Part shown: positions 22,634-31,642 of the stretch, piece after piece | Numbering within the stretch: the first letter of the stretch is position 1 | Layout: each line of letters starts with the position of its first letter | NCBI RefSeq assembly: GCF_001650025.1 | Contig: NZ_LVVY01000072.1 | Location: 1-64,000, forward strand | Source of the DNA: Devosia elaeis | Lineage (GTDB): Bacteria > Pseudomonadota > Alphaproteobacteria > Rhizobiales > Devosiaceae | Length of the DNA: 64,000 nucleotides | Direction of reading: 5' to 3' | Made by a program: the position numbers and the translations under genes | The notes under the pieces: model-generated | Database searches by the model: none | Told to the model about the DNA's origin: nothing | Seen by the model: only the letters and a program-made list of their open reading frames with translations

Positions 22634-22878
22634 GCGCGTCCATAGACTGGTCGGCGCCGGCGGAACTCTATTCGAGCATCGCCACGTTCAAGACCCGCAA
22701 CAGCCGCTACAAGCGGTTTCCATCCGCCGCCGAAGCCGTGCGCTTCGCGATCGAGGACCTGCCCGCCGCATCGCTGCGCGCGCTGGCGATCGAGAGCGGC
22801 GATAACAGACATGAAGGCGAGGCGATCCGGGCCCTTTACATGGCCGAGGATTACCCCCTGCAGCGCCCGGAGCGCTGA
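22630..22878 (+). CDS. Small hypothetical protein, paralogue of the next gene (82 aa, GTG start)
   Basis: GTG 22630 overlaps the preceding stop. The core FPSAAEAVRFAIEDLPAASL resembles FRTAAGAVRFAMEQAAPVSL of the following gene, with further similarity in the C-terminal halves. The two are tandem paralogues of one small alpha-helical family. Function unknown. Confidence 0.7.
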   Translation: MSASIDWSAPAELYSSIATFKTRNSRYKRFPSAAEAVRFAIEDLPAASLRALAIESGDNRHEGEAIRALYMAEDYPLQRPER

Positions 22879-22909
22879 CCCGCCGGAACATTCCGGAAGA
22901 AAGAACAAG

Positions 22910-23188
22910 ATGAATATCCAAATCCTCAACGCGCCGGGGGCACTTTTCCTCGGCAGCGACTCTGCCACCGCGCTTGCGCAGGGGCCGCGACATTTCCGCA
23001 CCGCCGCCGGTGCCGTGCGCTTTGCCATGGAGCAGGCCGCGCCCGTCAGCCTGCATGGCGCCATGCTCAAGATCGGGGACCGAACGCTCGGCCCCCAACA
23101 TATCCGGTTGCTGCATCGCGGCCTGACGACGAGCCGGGCAGAATCCGGCCATGCAGGTGGGCGCCGCCAGGAGCGCGCGCGCTCCTGA
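22910..23188 (+). CDS. Small hypothetical protein, paralogue of the previous gene (92 aa)
   Basis: ATG 22910 is preceded by a GAAGAAAGAA purine tract. It shares the AVRFA(I/M)E core and the IGD/IESGD...I(R)LL(H) layout with the 82-aa neighbour but has a longer, basic C-terminal tail (SGHAGGRRQERARS). Tandem duplication is inferred; function unknown. Confidence 0.65.
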   Translation: MNIQILNAPGALFLGSDSATALAQGPRHFRTAAGAVRFAMEQAAPVSLHGAMLKIGDRTLGPQHIRLLHRGLTTSRAESGHAGGRRQERARS

Positions 23189-23416
23189 TTTCAGCCCGCA
23201 AAGGCCGAGCCTGCGCACACAGCGCCTAGGAAGCGGCTCGCCTCATCGCCGGCAGGCGATGCCGACCGAATGTCCGACCCTGCCGGTCCATAGGGGATGG
23301 CGGGGTTCGCCAACCGCGTTTCCGCACGACGTCAGTTCATGGCGGCGCCGGGCCAAGATGGCGGAACTATGGCCGGGCTTGGGCGTTGGCCCCTCATCAC
23401 ACAGAGGAGGGACCGC

Positions 23417-25996
23417 ATGACGATGCATGATCTATCGCACCGAGATCACAAGGGATTCGGGTTTTGGTGGACCATGCTTGTCGGCATTGTGCTGGTGATT
23501 TTCGGTCTGCCCATCGCCGCCGGCGGCGTATGGCTGATCGCCCTGGGAGGCTCCTGGTATTACCTGCCGGCGGGGATCGGGCTCCTGGTCACCGCCTATT
23601 TCCTGTTCCGGCGCGATCTCATCGCGCTCTGGATCTATCTCGTCACCTATATCGGCACGCTGATCTGGGCGCTGTGGGAAGCCGGGTTCAACGGCTGGGC
23701 CCAGGTGCCGCGACTGGTGGCGCCGACCGTCGTGCTCGTCCTGGTGCTGAGCACCCTGCCCGTGCTGCGCGGATCGCTCCGCCGCGCCGGCACCGGCATG
23801 GCGGCGGCCATGGTGACCCTGGCCGGGGCCCTGGGCGCCATTACCGTCAGTCAATACAGCGTCGAACCCAGCCTGGCGCAGGAAGAAACGGCCCCGGCCG
23901 AACCGGCCGCGCCTGCCGGCGTCCCGCCAAGCGCGCCCGAGCCGCTGGCGCCGGGCACCGGCGTGCCGGCGCCCGAGCAATCGCAGGCAACGACCGGGGA
24001 AACCGGGGTCGCGCCGACCACGACTGCCGAGCCCATCGACTTCGCCATGCCCGAGGCGGGCGCGGACTGGCCGGCCTATGGCGGCACCCACCATGCCACG
24101 CGCTACTCGCCGCTCGAACAGATCACGCGCGAGAATGTGGGCCAGCTTGAACTGGTCTGGGAGCATCGCACCGGCGATATGCCGGAAGAGGACGAGCGCT
24201 ATTCCAACCAGAACACGCCGCTCAAGATCGGCAATCAATTGCTGCTCTGCTCGGCCATGAACAAGATCATCGCACTGGACGCGGCGACGGGCCTCGAGCG
24301 CTGGCGCTACGACCCGGGGGTTTCCACCGACGCCATTCCCTATAACGCCACCTGCCGCGGCCTGGCCTATTACGCATCGCCCAATCTAAGCCCCCAGGAT
24401 GAATGCGCCGAGCGCGTGATCATGAACACGCTGGATGCGCGGCTCGTCGCGGTGGATGTGCAGACCGGCCAGCTCTGCTCCGATTTCGGCACTGGCGGCC
24501 TTGTCGATCTCGAAGAGGGCATCGGCCATACGGTACCGGGCTGGTATGCGCCCACCTCGCCGCCGACCATCGTGCGCAATGTCGCCGTGGTGCATTCGCA
24601 GGTGCGCGACAATCAGCGGCGCGACGCCCCCTCCGGCGTGGTGCGCGGCTATGATGCGGAAAGCGGCGAAATGCTCTGGGCCTGGGACATGGGCCGGCCG
24701 GGCGAAAAGGGCCTGCCGCCGGAAGGCGAAACCTATACCCGCGGCACGCCCAATGTCTGGACCATCGCCTCGGGCGACAACGAACTGGGCTATGTCTATC
24801 TGCCGCTCGGCAATTCGGCGGTCGATTATTGGGGCGGCATGCGCTCGGAAGAGGAAAATACCTATTCCACCGCGCTGGTGGCGCTCGATGTCACGACCGG
24901 CGACGTCGCCTGGTTCTACCAGACGGTGCATTACGACATCTGGGACTACGACCTGGGCTCGCAGGGGTCCCTGATCGACTTCCCCACGGCGGACGGTCCG
25001 GTGCCGGCGCTGATCCTGCCCACCAAGCAGGCCATGTTCTGGATTTTCGACCGGCGCACGGGCGAACTGCTGGTCGAAGTCGAGGAACGCCCCGTGCCGC
25101 AGGGCGGCGTGGAGGAGGACCGGCTCTCGCCCACCCAGCCTTTCGTGGTCGACTTTCCCAACCTGCTCAAGCCCGATCTGGAAGAGAAGCATATGTGGGG
25201 CATGACCCCGCTGGACCAGCTCTGGTGCCGCATCCAATATCGCGAGGCCTATTACGAGGGCATCTATACCCCGCCTTCGGCCGACCGGAACTGGATCCAG
25301 TTCCCCGGCTATAATGGCGGCTCGGACTGGGGTGGCGTCGCCATCGATCCAGTGCGCAACATCATGGTCGCCAATTACAACAATACCGCCAATCTCAACC
25401 GGCTGATCCCGCGCGAGGAAGTGGACGCCATGGGCATCCGCTCCATCGACCAGGGCGGCATCGCGGATGGCGCGCCGGACAATATCAATCCGCAGGGCGA
25501 CACGCCCTGGGGCATCAAGGTCAATGCCGGCTGGCGCGTGCCGTTCACCGATATGCTCTGCACCCAGCCCCCCTATGGCGGCATCACGGCAATCGACCTC
25601 AATACCCGCGAAGTGCTCTGGGACAAGCCGTTCGGCACCGCCCGCAAGAATGGTCCCTTCGGCATTCCCTCCATGTTGCCCTTCGATATCGGCACGCCCA
25701 ACAATGCGGGCGCCGTGGTCACCGCATCGGGGCTGATCTTCATCGCGGCGGCGACGGACGACCTGATCCGGGCCATGGATATCGAAACCGGCGACGTGCT
25801 GTGGGAGGCCGAACTGCCGGCGGGCGGCCAGGCGGGACCGGCCATGTACGAGGTCGATGGCCAGCAATTCCTGGTCATCAATGCCGGCGGCCACACCTTC
25901 ATGGAAACGCCGATCGGCGACTATTTCCTGGCCTATGCGCTGCCGGACACCCACGCCAATGTCGATGCCATGACCGGGGAGAATGGGGAGGAGTAA
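23417..25996 (+). CDS. gcd: Membrane-bound PQQ-dependent glucose dehydrogenase
   Basis: 859 residues. Four to five N-terminal membrane helices (to about residue 140) anchor a periplasmic eight-bladed quinoprotein propeller. Diagnostic blocks are AVDYWGGMRSEEENTYSTALVALD, TVHYDIWDYDLGSQGSL, the PFDIGTPNNAGAVVT segment and the C-terminal INAGGHTF. The enzyme oxidises D-glucose (and other aldoses) to the lactone in the periplasm and reduces ubiquinone. A Pro/Ala/Glu-rich linker of about 50 residues sits between membrane part and propeller. ATG 23417 has an AGAGGAGG site. PQQ synthesis genes are not in the window. Confidence 0.93.
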   Translation: MTMHDLSHRDHKGFGFWWTMLVGIVLVIFGLPIAAGGVWLIALGGSWYYLPAGIGLLVTAYFLFRRDLIALWIYLVTYIGTLIWALWEAGFNGWAQVPRLVAPTVVLVLVLSTLPVLRGSLRRAGTGMAAAMVTLAGALGAITVSQYSVEPSLAQEETAPAEPAAPAGVPPSAPEPLAPGTGVPAPEQSQATTGETGVAPTTTAEPIDFAMPEAGADWPAYGGTHHATRYSPLEQITRENVGQLELVWEHRTGDMPEEDERYSNQNTPLKIGNQLLLCSAMNKIIALDAATGLERWRYDPGVSTDAIPYNATCRGLAYYASPNLSPQDECAERVIMNTLDARLVAVDVQTGQLCSDFGTGGLVDLEEGIGHTVPGWYAPTSPPTIVRNVAVVHSQVRDNQRRDAPSGVVRGYDAESGEMLWAWDMGRPGEKGLPPEGETYTRGTPNVWTIASGDNELGYVYLPLGNSAVDYWGGMRSEEENTYSTALVALDVTTGDVAWFYQTVHYDIWDYDLGSQGSLIDFPTADGPVPALILPTKQAMFWIFDRRTGELLVEVEERPVPQGGVEEDRLSPTQPFVVDFPNLLKPDLEEKHMWGMTPLDQLWCRIQYREAYYEGIYTPPSADRNWIQFPGYNGGSDWGGVAIDPVRNIMVANYNNTANLNRLIPREEVDAMGIRSIDQGGIADGAPDNINPQGDTPWGIKVNAGWRVPFTDMLCTQPPYGGITAIDLNTREVLWDKPFGTARKNGPFGIPSMLPFDIGTPNNAGAVVTASGLIFIAAATDDLIRAMDIETGDVLWEAELPAGGQAGPAMYEVDGQQFLVINAGGHTFMETPIGDYFLAYALPDTHANVDAMTGENGEE

Positions 25997-26016
25997 GGGG
26001 GCTGTGACAGCGCCGT

Positions 26017-26131
26017 CCCCCTCCCCCTTGAGGGGAGGGGCTAGGGGTGGGGGTTCAGGAGCCCAGAGGCGGCACGTCTCTTGGAAACGTGCAGAACCCC
26101 CACCCTCGTTCCCTCCCCTCAAGGGGGAGGG
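26017..26131. repeat. Large palindromic GC-rich intergenic repeat (REP-like)
   Basis: Two inverted arms, 26017-26056 and 26094-26131, each hold CCCTCCCCTTGAGGGGAGGG-type palindromes plus CTAGGGGTGGGGGTTC or its complement. Shorter relatives are at 28668-28740, 35440-35530 and 59848-60000. Such elements are common between genes in Hyphomicrobiales. Confidence 0.75.
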
Positions 26132-26188
26132 AGGCGATAGACCCGATGCTGCGAGTATCTGGACAGATTGAAACAAAACAGGACGGAA

Positions 26189-26941
26189 ATGGACCAAGCG
26201 TCAGCCTTTTCCTTCGACATGAGCTATTGCGGCCCGCCGCCGCTTCCGTCCGATCTCTGGACGCGATGGAATTTCGAGCCCTTCCTGCTCACCGCTCTCA
26301 TCCTCATAGGCCTTGCCGGCGCCGGCCTGCTGCGCCGGGCCGAGGCCGGGCGCAAGGCCGGTTTCGGGGCGGCGTGGCTCCTGGCCGCCGCTCTCTTCAT
26401 CTCACCGCTCTGCGCGTTGAGCGTGGCCCTGTTCTCCGCGCGGGTCGGCCATCATGTGCTGCTGACCATGGGCGTCGCGCCGCTGCTGGCCCTGGCCCTG
26501 CCGTCCCGCTGGGGCCGCGACATGGGCCTGCTGCCGCCGCTCGTCCTTTCCAGCGTGGCGCTGTGGCTCTGGCATACGCCCGATTTCTACACCGCCGCCT
26601 TCACCCATCCGGGCCTCTACTGGGCGATGCAGGCGAGCCTCGCAGGCAGTTTCACCTGGCTATGGCTGGGCCTGTTGCGCAGCCGGGCGCCGCTGGCGGC
26701 AGGCGTCACCGCCTTGTCCAGCGCCATCCAGATGGGCCTGCTCGGCGCCTTGCTGGTCTTTGCCCCCGCCCCGCTCTACCTGCCGCATCTGGCCACCAGC
26801 GCTGCCTTCGGGCTCGGGCCTCTCGACGACCAGCAATTGGGCGGCCTGATCATGTGGGTGCCGGCCAATCTGCCGCTGCTGGCGCTGGTGCTGTGGCGGC
26901 TCTTGGCCGTGCTGGGCCCGCGCCAGGAGGCCAGGGAGTGA
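26189..26941 (+). CDS. ctaG: Cytochrome c oxidase assembly factor, CtaG (caa3) family
   Basis: 250 residues, seven predicted membrane helices. YCGPPPLPSDLWTRWNFEPF at the N-terminus, the ISPLCALSVALFSARVGHHVLLTMGVAPLLALALP block and SVALWLWHTPDFY identify the Caa3_CtaG family (PF09678), which aids Cu insertion into terminal oxidases. It heads the operon ctaG-copD-like-ctaC-ctaD. Not the Cox11-type protein also called CtaG. Confidence 0.88.
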   Translation: MDQASAFSFDMSYCGPPPLPSDLWTRWNFEPFLLTALILIGLAGAGLLRRAEAGRKAGFGAAWLLAAALFISPLCALSVALFSARVGHHVLLTMGVAPLLALALPSRWGRDMGLLPPLVLSSVALWLWHTPDFYTAAFTHPGLYWAMQASLAGSFTWLWLGLLRSRAPLAAGVTALSSAIQMGLLGALLVFAPAPLYLPHLATSAAFGLGPLDDQQLGGLIMWVPANLPLLALVLWRLLAVLGPRQEARE

Positions 26942-27438
26942 TCGTCGCCTGGCTCAAATTCATCCATGTGGCCACGATCGCGCTGTGGTCGGCGGGGCTG
27001 ATCGCCCTGCCCTTTCTGTATCGCCAGCGGCGGGGCCTCGAGGGCGAGGCGCTGCACCGGCTGCATGCCTTTACCCGGTTCTTCTATGTCGCGCTGGTCT
27101 CGCCGGCGGCCTTCGTCGCCATCGGCTCGGGCACGGTGCTGATCTTCCTCATGGGCACCTATGAAGCCTGGTTTTCCGCCAAGCTGCTCGCCGTCGCCAT
27201 GATGACCGGCATCCATATCTTTTCCGGCCTGATGATCCTGCGCCTGTTCGAGCCGGGCCAATATTATCCGGCCTGGCGCTTCGCGCTCATCGTGCCGCTC
27301 ACCCTGCTCGTGATCGCCAGCATCCTGTTCCTCGTGCTGGGCAAGCCGCGCCTGGACTGGCCGGACTTTCTGGCGGAGCTGTTCACGCCGGGGCGGCTGG
27401 GCGAGATCGTTGCGCCCTTCATTGCCTGGATGAAATGA
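26938..27438 (+). CDS. CopD-like membrane protein
   Basis: GTG 26938 overlaps the ctaG stop. 166 residues with four helices; KFIHVATIALWSAGLIALPFLY carries a membrane His, and further His (MTGIHIFSGLMIL) suggests heme b or copper binding as in the CopD/DUF2269 superfamily. Position inside the oxidase operon suggests a role in copper supply or heme insertion. Its 3' end overlaps the convergent DUF2231 gene by 20 bases. Confidence 0.7.
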   Translation: MIVAWLKFIHVATIALWSAGLIALPFLYRQRRGLEGEALHRLHAFTRFFYVALVSPAAFVAIGSGTVLIFLMGTYEAWFSAKLLAVAMMTGIHIFSGLMILRLFEPGQYYPAWRFALIVPLTLLVIASILFLVLGKPRLDWPDFLAELFTPGRLGEIVAPFIAWMK

Positions 27439-27931
27439 GGAGGCCGATACCGTGATCGAAAATCAGCTTGCCTCCATGCCAACCAGCAAAGGCCGTCGCC
27501 AGGCTCGCCAGCACCGAGAGCATCAGCCCGTTGGGCAGGACGGTTTCCGGCCAGAAGATGCGCAGCCCGGCATTGGCCCCGGCAATGGCCAGCAGCACCA
27601 TGGCGGCTATGGCGTGGTTCCAGCTCGCCACGCGCACGCGGATGCCCGCTACGGCCAGCAATTCGAGCGTGCCGACAATAGCCGCCAGGACCCCGAAGAT
27701 GAACGCCGCGCCAGCAGACCATACGCCGACATCGCGCCAGAACATATCGCCGGTGAACCAGTAGAAGACATCGATGCCCAGCGTCGCGATGACGAAGGCT
27801 ATGGGGAAATGCACCAGCATGGCGTGGATGGGATGGCCGGCCACGGCAATGGCCGAGCTCGCATCCTTTTCGGCGATTTCGCGAATATGCGGATTGGGAT
27901 GGCCGGAATGGGCCTCCCGGCCTTCCTCCAT
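27419..27931 (-). CDS. DUF2231 family membrane protein
   Basis: 170 residues on the minus strand within the oxidase cluster. GHPIHAMLVHFPIAFVIATLGIDVFYW is the DUF2231 signature, followed by three more helices with a conserved SWNHAIAAM and AGWHGGKLIFDHGIG. The paired His residues may bind heme. ATG 27931 has GAGGAACAGGAAA upstream. It overlaps the copD-like gene at its end and probably the ctaC start at its beginning. Function unknown. Confidence 0.8.
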   Translation of the reverse strand: MEEGREAHSGHPNPHIREIAEKDASSAIAVAGHPIHAMLVHFPIAFVIATLGIDVFYWFTGDMFWRDVGVWSAGAAFIFGVLAAIVGTLELLAVAGIRVRVASWNHAIAAMVLLAIAGANAGLRIFWPETVLPNGLMLSVLASLATAFAGWHGGKLIFDHGIGLLISSRQ

Positions 27932-28753
27932 CTCGATTTCCTGTTCCTCGGTCGCCCGCGACAGATCGCTCACCGGATTTTCCCCCTGCTGAAGACGCTG
28001 TTGCTGGGTGCAACGCCGCTGCTGCTGGCCGGTTGCAGCGGGGAATTGTCGGCGCTCGACCCCGCCGGGCCGCGCGCGGCCAATCTGGCGCTGCTCTGGT
28101 GGGTGATGTTCTGGGGCTCGGTCGTGCTCTTCGCCCTGGTCATGGTGCTGTTCGGCCTGGCCTATCTGCGCAGCAATCTCATCGCGCGTCTGACACCGGC
28201 GCAATGGATCGTGGGCGGGGGGCTGGTCCTGCCCGTTCCGGTCCTCGTGCTGTTGACTGGGGCGGCGCTGGTCCTGGGCGAGCAATTGCTGCCCCATGGC
28301 CAGGCGCCGCTGCGCATCGGCGTGGAAGCGCAGCGCTGGAACTGGACCTTCACCTATCCCGACGGCATCGTGCTGGACGACCAGACGCTGCATATTCCCG
28401 CCGGCCAGCCCGTCGATCTCGCCGTCAGCGCCGCCGACGTCATCCATTCCTTCTGGGTGCCGCGGCTGGGCGGCAAGATCGACGCCATACCGGGCCATAT
28501 CAATGTCATCCGCCTGCAGGCCGACCGGCCAGGCATCTATTGGGGCCAATGCGCCGAATATTGCGGGGAGGGTCACGACATCATGCAGTTCCGCGTGGAG
28601 GCGCATGAGCCCGACGCCTTTGCCGATATCCTGGCTCGGTTGCGGGATCAGCGCCCTGCCTCTGCCCAGCCCTCTCCCCTGAGGGGCGAGGGGGCGACGG
28701 AGCCGCCAGCCCCTCTCAAAGGTGCAAATCGCCGAAGCGGAGGGGGCCAATGA
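27908..28753 (+). CDS. ctaC: Cytochrome c oxidase subunit II (start uncertain)
   Basis: A lipoprotein-type signal (LLLGATPLLLAGC) gives a lipid-anchored Cys, then two membrane helices and a cupredoxin domain. The CuA ligands are present: HSFWVPRL, then QCAEYCGEGHDIM (Cys, Glu, Cys, His, Met), so it accepts electrons from cytochrome c. No fused cytochrome c domain. ATG 27908 is the only well-placed ATG but overlaps the DUF2231 start; a CTG or TTG at about 27980-27998 would give a more usual signal peptide. The last 25 residues are translated from a REP-like repeat. Confidence 0.85.
   Translation: MGLPAFLHLDFLFLGRPRQIAHRIFPLLKTLLLGATPLLLAGCSGELSALDPAGPRAANLALLWWVMFWGSVVLFALVMVLFGLAYLRSNLIARLTPAQWIVGGGLVLPVPVLVLLTGAALVLGEQLLPHGQAPLRIGVEAQRWNWTFTYPDGIVLDDQTLHIPAGQPVDLAVSAADVIHSFWVPRLGGKIDAIPGHINVIRLQADRPGIYWGQCAEYCGEGHDIMQFRVEAHEPDAFADILARLRDQRPASAQPSPLRGEGATEPPAPLKGANRRSGGGQ
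28668..28740. repeat. REP-like repeat translated as the ctaC C-terminus
   Basis: The stretch has CCCTCTCCCCTGAGGGGCGAGGG followed by a partner CCCCTCTCAAAGG, the same type as the intergenic palindrome at 26017-26131 (longest run quoted in part). It is read in frame at the end of subunit II. Confidence 0.55.
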
Positions 28754-31251
28754 GCGAGCCGATCTCCCCCATTCGCCTGCACAAGCAGCTCGAACGCATC
28801 TGGATGACGCCGTCGGGGATCGGCCGGCTGTCCAGCGTCAACCACACCGTGCTGGGCAAGCGTTTCATGGTGGTCGCGCTGACCTTCTTTGCCATTGGCG
28901 GGTTCCTCTCCATGCTGATCCGGGCGCAGCTCGCGACCCCGCACAGCGCCTTTATCGGGCCGGAAATCTACAACCAGATCTTCACCATGCATGGCACGGT
29001 GATGATGTTCCTCTTCGCCATTCCCATGTTCGAGGGCTTCGTCATCTATATGCTGCCCAAGATGCTGGGCGCGCGGGACATGGCCTTTCCCCGTCTCACC
29101 GCCTACGGGTTCTGGTGTTATCTCTTCGGCGGCATGATCCTGATCGGCGCCATGCTGGCGGGCGTGGCGCCGGACAGCGGCTGGTTCATGTATACCCCGC
29201 TCTCCTCCAGGCCCTATACGCCCGGCATCAATGCCGATGTCTGGCTGCTCGGCATCACGTTCGTGGAAATCTCGGCGGTGACCGCGGCGATCGAAATCTT
29301 CGTCTCCATCCTGAAAATGCGCGCGCCGGGTATGGCGCTGACCCGCATGCCGCTGATGGCCTGGTACATGCTGGTCACGTCGGGAATGATGATCGTCGGC
29401 TTTCCGCCGCTGATCCTGGGCTCGATATTGCTCGAACTCGAACGGGCCTTCGATCTGCCCTTCTTCGACCCGACGCGCGGCGGCGACCCGCTGCTGTGGC
29501 AGCACCTGTTCTGGCTGTTCGGGCACCCGGAGGTCTATATCATCTTCCTGCCGGCGGCGGGGGCGCTCTCGACCATCATCCCGGTCTTCGCGCAACGGCA
29601 GATCCTGGGCTATCGCGCCATCATCGCCGCCATCGTCGCCATGGGCTTTTTATCCTTCGGCCTGTGGGTGCATCACATGTTCACCGTGGGCATTCCGCAC
29701 CTGGCCCTGGCCTTCTTCTCCGCCGCCAGCGCGCTGGTGGCCATTCCCACGGCCGTGCAGATTTTCGCCTGGCTGGGCACGCTGGCTTCGGGCAAGCCGA
29801 AATGGGACGTGCCGATGCTCTATGTCTTCGGCTTCTTCTTCGTCTTCGTCATCGGCGGGCTGACGGGGGTGATGCTGGCCATGGTGCCGTTCAATACCCA
29901 GGTCCACGATACCCATTTCGTCGTCGCACACCTCCATTACGTGCTGGTGGGCGGGTTCGTGTTTCCCATGCTGGCCGGCATCTATCACTGGATGCCGCAT
30001 ATTTCAGGGCGGCAGAGCCTCTATCGCCTCTCGGTGCCGGCCTTCTGGCTGATCTTTTCCGGCTTCAATCTCACCTTCTTCCAGATGCATCTCACCGGCC
30101 TCATGGGCATGCCGCGGCGCATTTCCACTTATCCCTCCAATTGGGGCTGGGACTGGCTGAACCTGTCCTCGTCCATCGGCGGGTTCATCCTGACCATGGG
30201 ATTCGCGCTGGTGCTGGCCGACATGGTGCTGCAATTCCGCTATGGCCGTTTCTTCCGCCGCGATCCCTGGCAGGCGCAGACGCTGGAATGGGCGACGGCG
30301 ACGCCACCGCCCAGCTATAATTTCGCCGCCATTCCGCGGATCGACATCCGCGCCGACGGGCTCGAACCGGCCCGGATCGGGCCGGTGCAGGCGGGGGGCG
30401 CCGGCTATCTCGGCTTTGCCCGCGAAGACAGGCAGGAAACCATGGGCGTCGACATGGCCACCGGCGCGCCCGAGCATGTGATGATCCTGCCTCGCCGCAC
30501 CTATCTGCCGCTCTGGACGGCCCTGGCCACGGCCAGCTTCTTCCTCGCCATGCTGTTCGGATTCTACGCGCTGGCGCCCTTTGGCGCCCTGGCGACGCTG
30601 ATCCTGTTCCTGCTCTGGCCCGCCAGCCTGGGGCAGAAGCGCGACCAGGGACCGGTGGATATCGGCATGGGGGAAAAGGCGCCGCTCGATGTCGAATGCG
30701 ACAGCAATGTCAGCGTGCTTGCCAATCGCGCCGCCATCGTCATGGACGCCACCCTGTTCGCCTCGCTGCTGTTCGGGGGGCTGTTCCTGCTGGTCGTGGC
30801 GCCCAATTGGGAGGGTATGACGCCGCTCGACCTGCCGCTCTGGCTTGCCGGAACGGCGCTGGCGGCCGCCGCCCTCGCCGGCGGCGCAAGCTTGCTGGCC
30901 CGGCGCGCCAATGGCCGAGGGGGCCGGGGCGGACCCTGGCTCCTGGCGACCGTTCTGGGGCAGATCGCGGCCGTTGCAATGCTGGTCATGCTCGCGCTGG
31001 CCCTGCCCGAGCCGACGGCGCATGCGCGCCAGGCCGTCATCCTGGCCCTCATCAGCTATGGCGCCCTCCATTGCGGGCTGGGCGGGCTGATGGCGGGGCA
31101 CGGCTATTGGCGGCTGAGCCAAGGCTATGTTTCGGCCCGAAGGCAGACCGAGATGGTGCTGGCCTGGCTCTGGAACCTCTATGCCGGGGCCGCGCTGGTG
31201 CCTGCGCTCGGGCTTATCGTGCTCCTCGCCCTTGAGGGAGCGACGCCATGA
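28750..31251 (+). CDS. ctaD: Cytochrome c oxidase subunit I fused to subunit III
   Basis: 833 residues. Residues to about 560 are subunit I with twelve helices: MHGTVMMFLFAIP, the Glu/Tyr helix FGHPEVYIIFLP (covalent His-Tyr and D-channel Glu, so type A1), the CuB pair WVHHMFTVG and the heme a/a3 block HDTHFVVAHLHYVL. Residues from about 600 form a divergent subunit III (NRAAIVMDATLFASLLFGG, then helices). Fusion of I and III is usual for this alternative aa3 group in Hyphomicrobiales. Coupled to ctaC by ATGA. It reduces oxygen to water and pumps protons. Confidence 0.94.
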   Translation: MSEPISPIRLHKQLERIWMTPSGIGRLSSVNHTVLGKRFMVVALTFFAIGGFLSMLIRAQLATPHSAFIGPEIYNQIFTMHGTVMMFLFAIPMFEGFVIYMLPKMLGARDMAFPRLTAYGFWCYLFGGMILIGAMLAGVAPDSGWFMYTPLSSRPYTPGINADVWLLGITFVEISAVTAAIEIFVSILKMRAPGMALTRMPLMAWYMLVTSGMMIVGFPPLILGSILLELERAFDLPFFDPTRGGDPLLWQHLFWLFGHPEVYIIFLPAAGALSTIIPVFAQRQILGYRAIIAAIVAMGFLSFGLWVHHMFTVGIPHLALAFFSAASALVAIPTAVQIFAWLGTLASGKPKWDVPMLYVFGFFFVFVIGGLTGVMLAMVPFNTQVHDTHFVVAHLHYVLVGGFVFPMLAGIYHWMPHISGRQSLYRLSVPAFWLIFSGFNLTFFQMHLTGLMGMPRRISTYPSNWGWDWLNLSSSIGGFILTMGFALVLADMVLQFRYGRFFRRDPWQAQTLEWATATPPPSYNFAAIPRIDIRADGLEPARIGPVQAGGAGYLGFAREDRQETMGVDMATGAPEHVMILPRRTYLPLWTALATASFFLAMLFGFYALAPFGALATLILFLLWPASLGQKRDQGPVDIGMGEKAPLDVECDSNVSVLANRAAIVMDATLFASLLFGGLFLLVVAPNWEGMTPLDLPLWLAGTALAAAALAGGASLLARRANGRGGRGGPWLLATVLGQIAAVAMLVMLALALPEPTAHARQAVILALISYGALHCGLGGLMAGHGYWRLSQGYVSARRQTEMVLAWLWNLYAGAALVPALGLIVLLALEGATP

Positions 31252-31562
31252 GCCGTCCCGATATCCGGGCCCTGGTGCTGTTGATCGCCGGCTTCACCCT
31301 CTGGTCGGCGGCCTTCGTGCTGCTCTATGCGCTCCAGGCGCTGGGCTGCGCCTATGATTGGGGCGCGGCCCATCGCCCGATCCTGATCGGGACCTATCTC
31401 GCCTCGCTCCTGCCCCTGGCCTGGCTGGCCCTGCGCCGGCCTTATGAAACGGGCGAACCGCAGACCTCGCTGTCGCGTGCCGCGCTCTGGGCCAACCGCG
31501 CCGCGCTCGGCGCAGGCATTCTGGTTTTTCTGCCGGTCACCTTCGCGACGACTTGTCTTTAG
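31248..31562 (+). CDS. Small membrane protein of the oxidase operon (104 aa)
   Basis: Overlaps the ctaD stop by four bases (ATGA). Three hydrophobic helices (LVLLIAGFTLWSAAFVLLYAL, LIGTYLASLLPLAWLAL, AALGAGILVFLPVTF) and two cysteines. Possibly a small accessory or subunit IV-like protein of the oxidase, inferred from position only. Confidence 0.75.
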   Translation: MSRPDIRALVLLIAGFTLWSAAFVLLYALQALGCAYDWGAAHRPILIGTYLASLLPLAWLALRRPYETGEPQTSLSRAALWANRAALGAGILVFLPVTFATTCL

Positions 31563-31642
31563 CGCCATCAAACGCGGCAATGACGAGCATGGAGGCTTGA
31601 GCGAAGTCAGGCGCAAGGCTAGCCTTGCCCCGGGAGGAATAT

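Noticed and set aside
24386-26197. Open frame of about 600 codons antisense to gcd
   Set aside because: Runs opposite a full-length quinoprotein gene and has no recognisable motif or ribosome site.
27452-27907. N-terminal extension of ctaC upstream of 27908
   Set aside because: It is the antisense of the DUF2231 gene; no signal peptide or homology.
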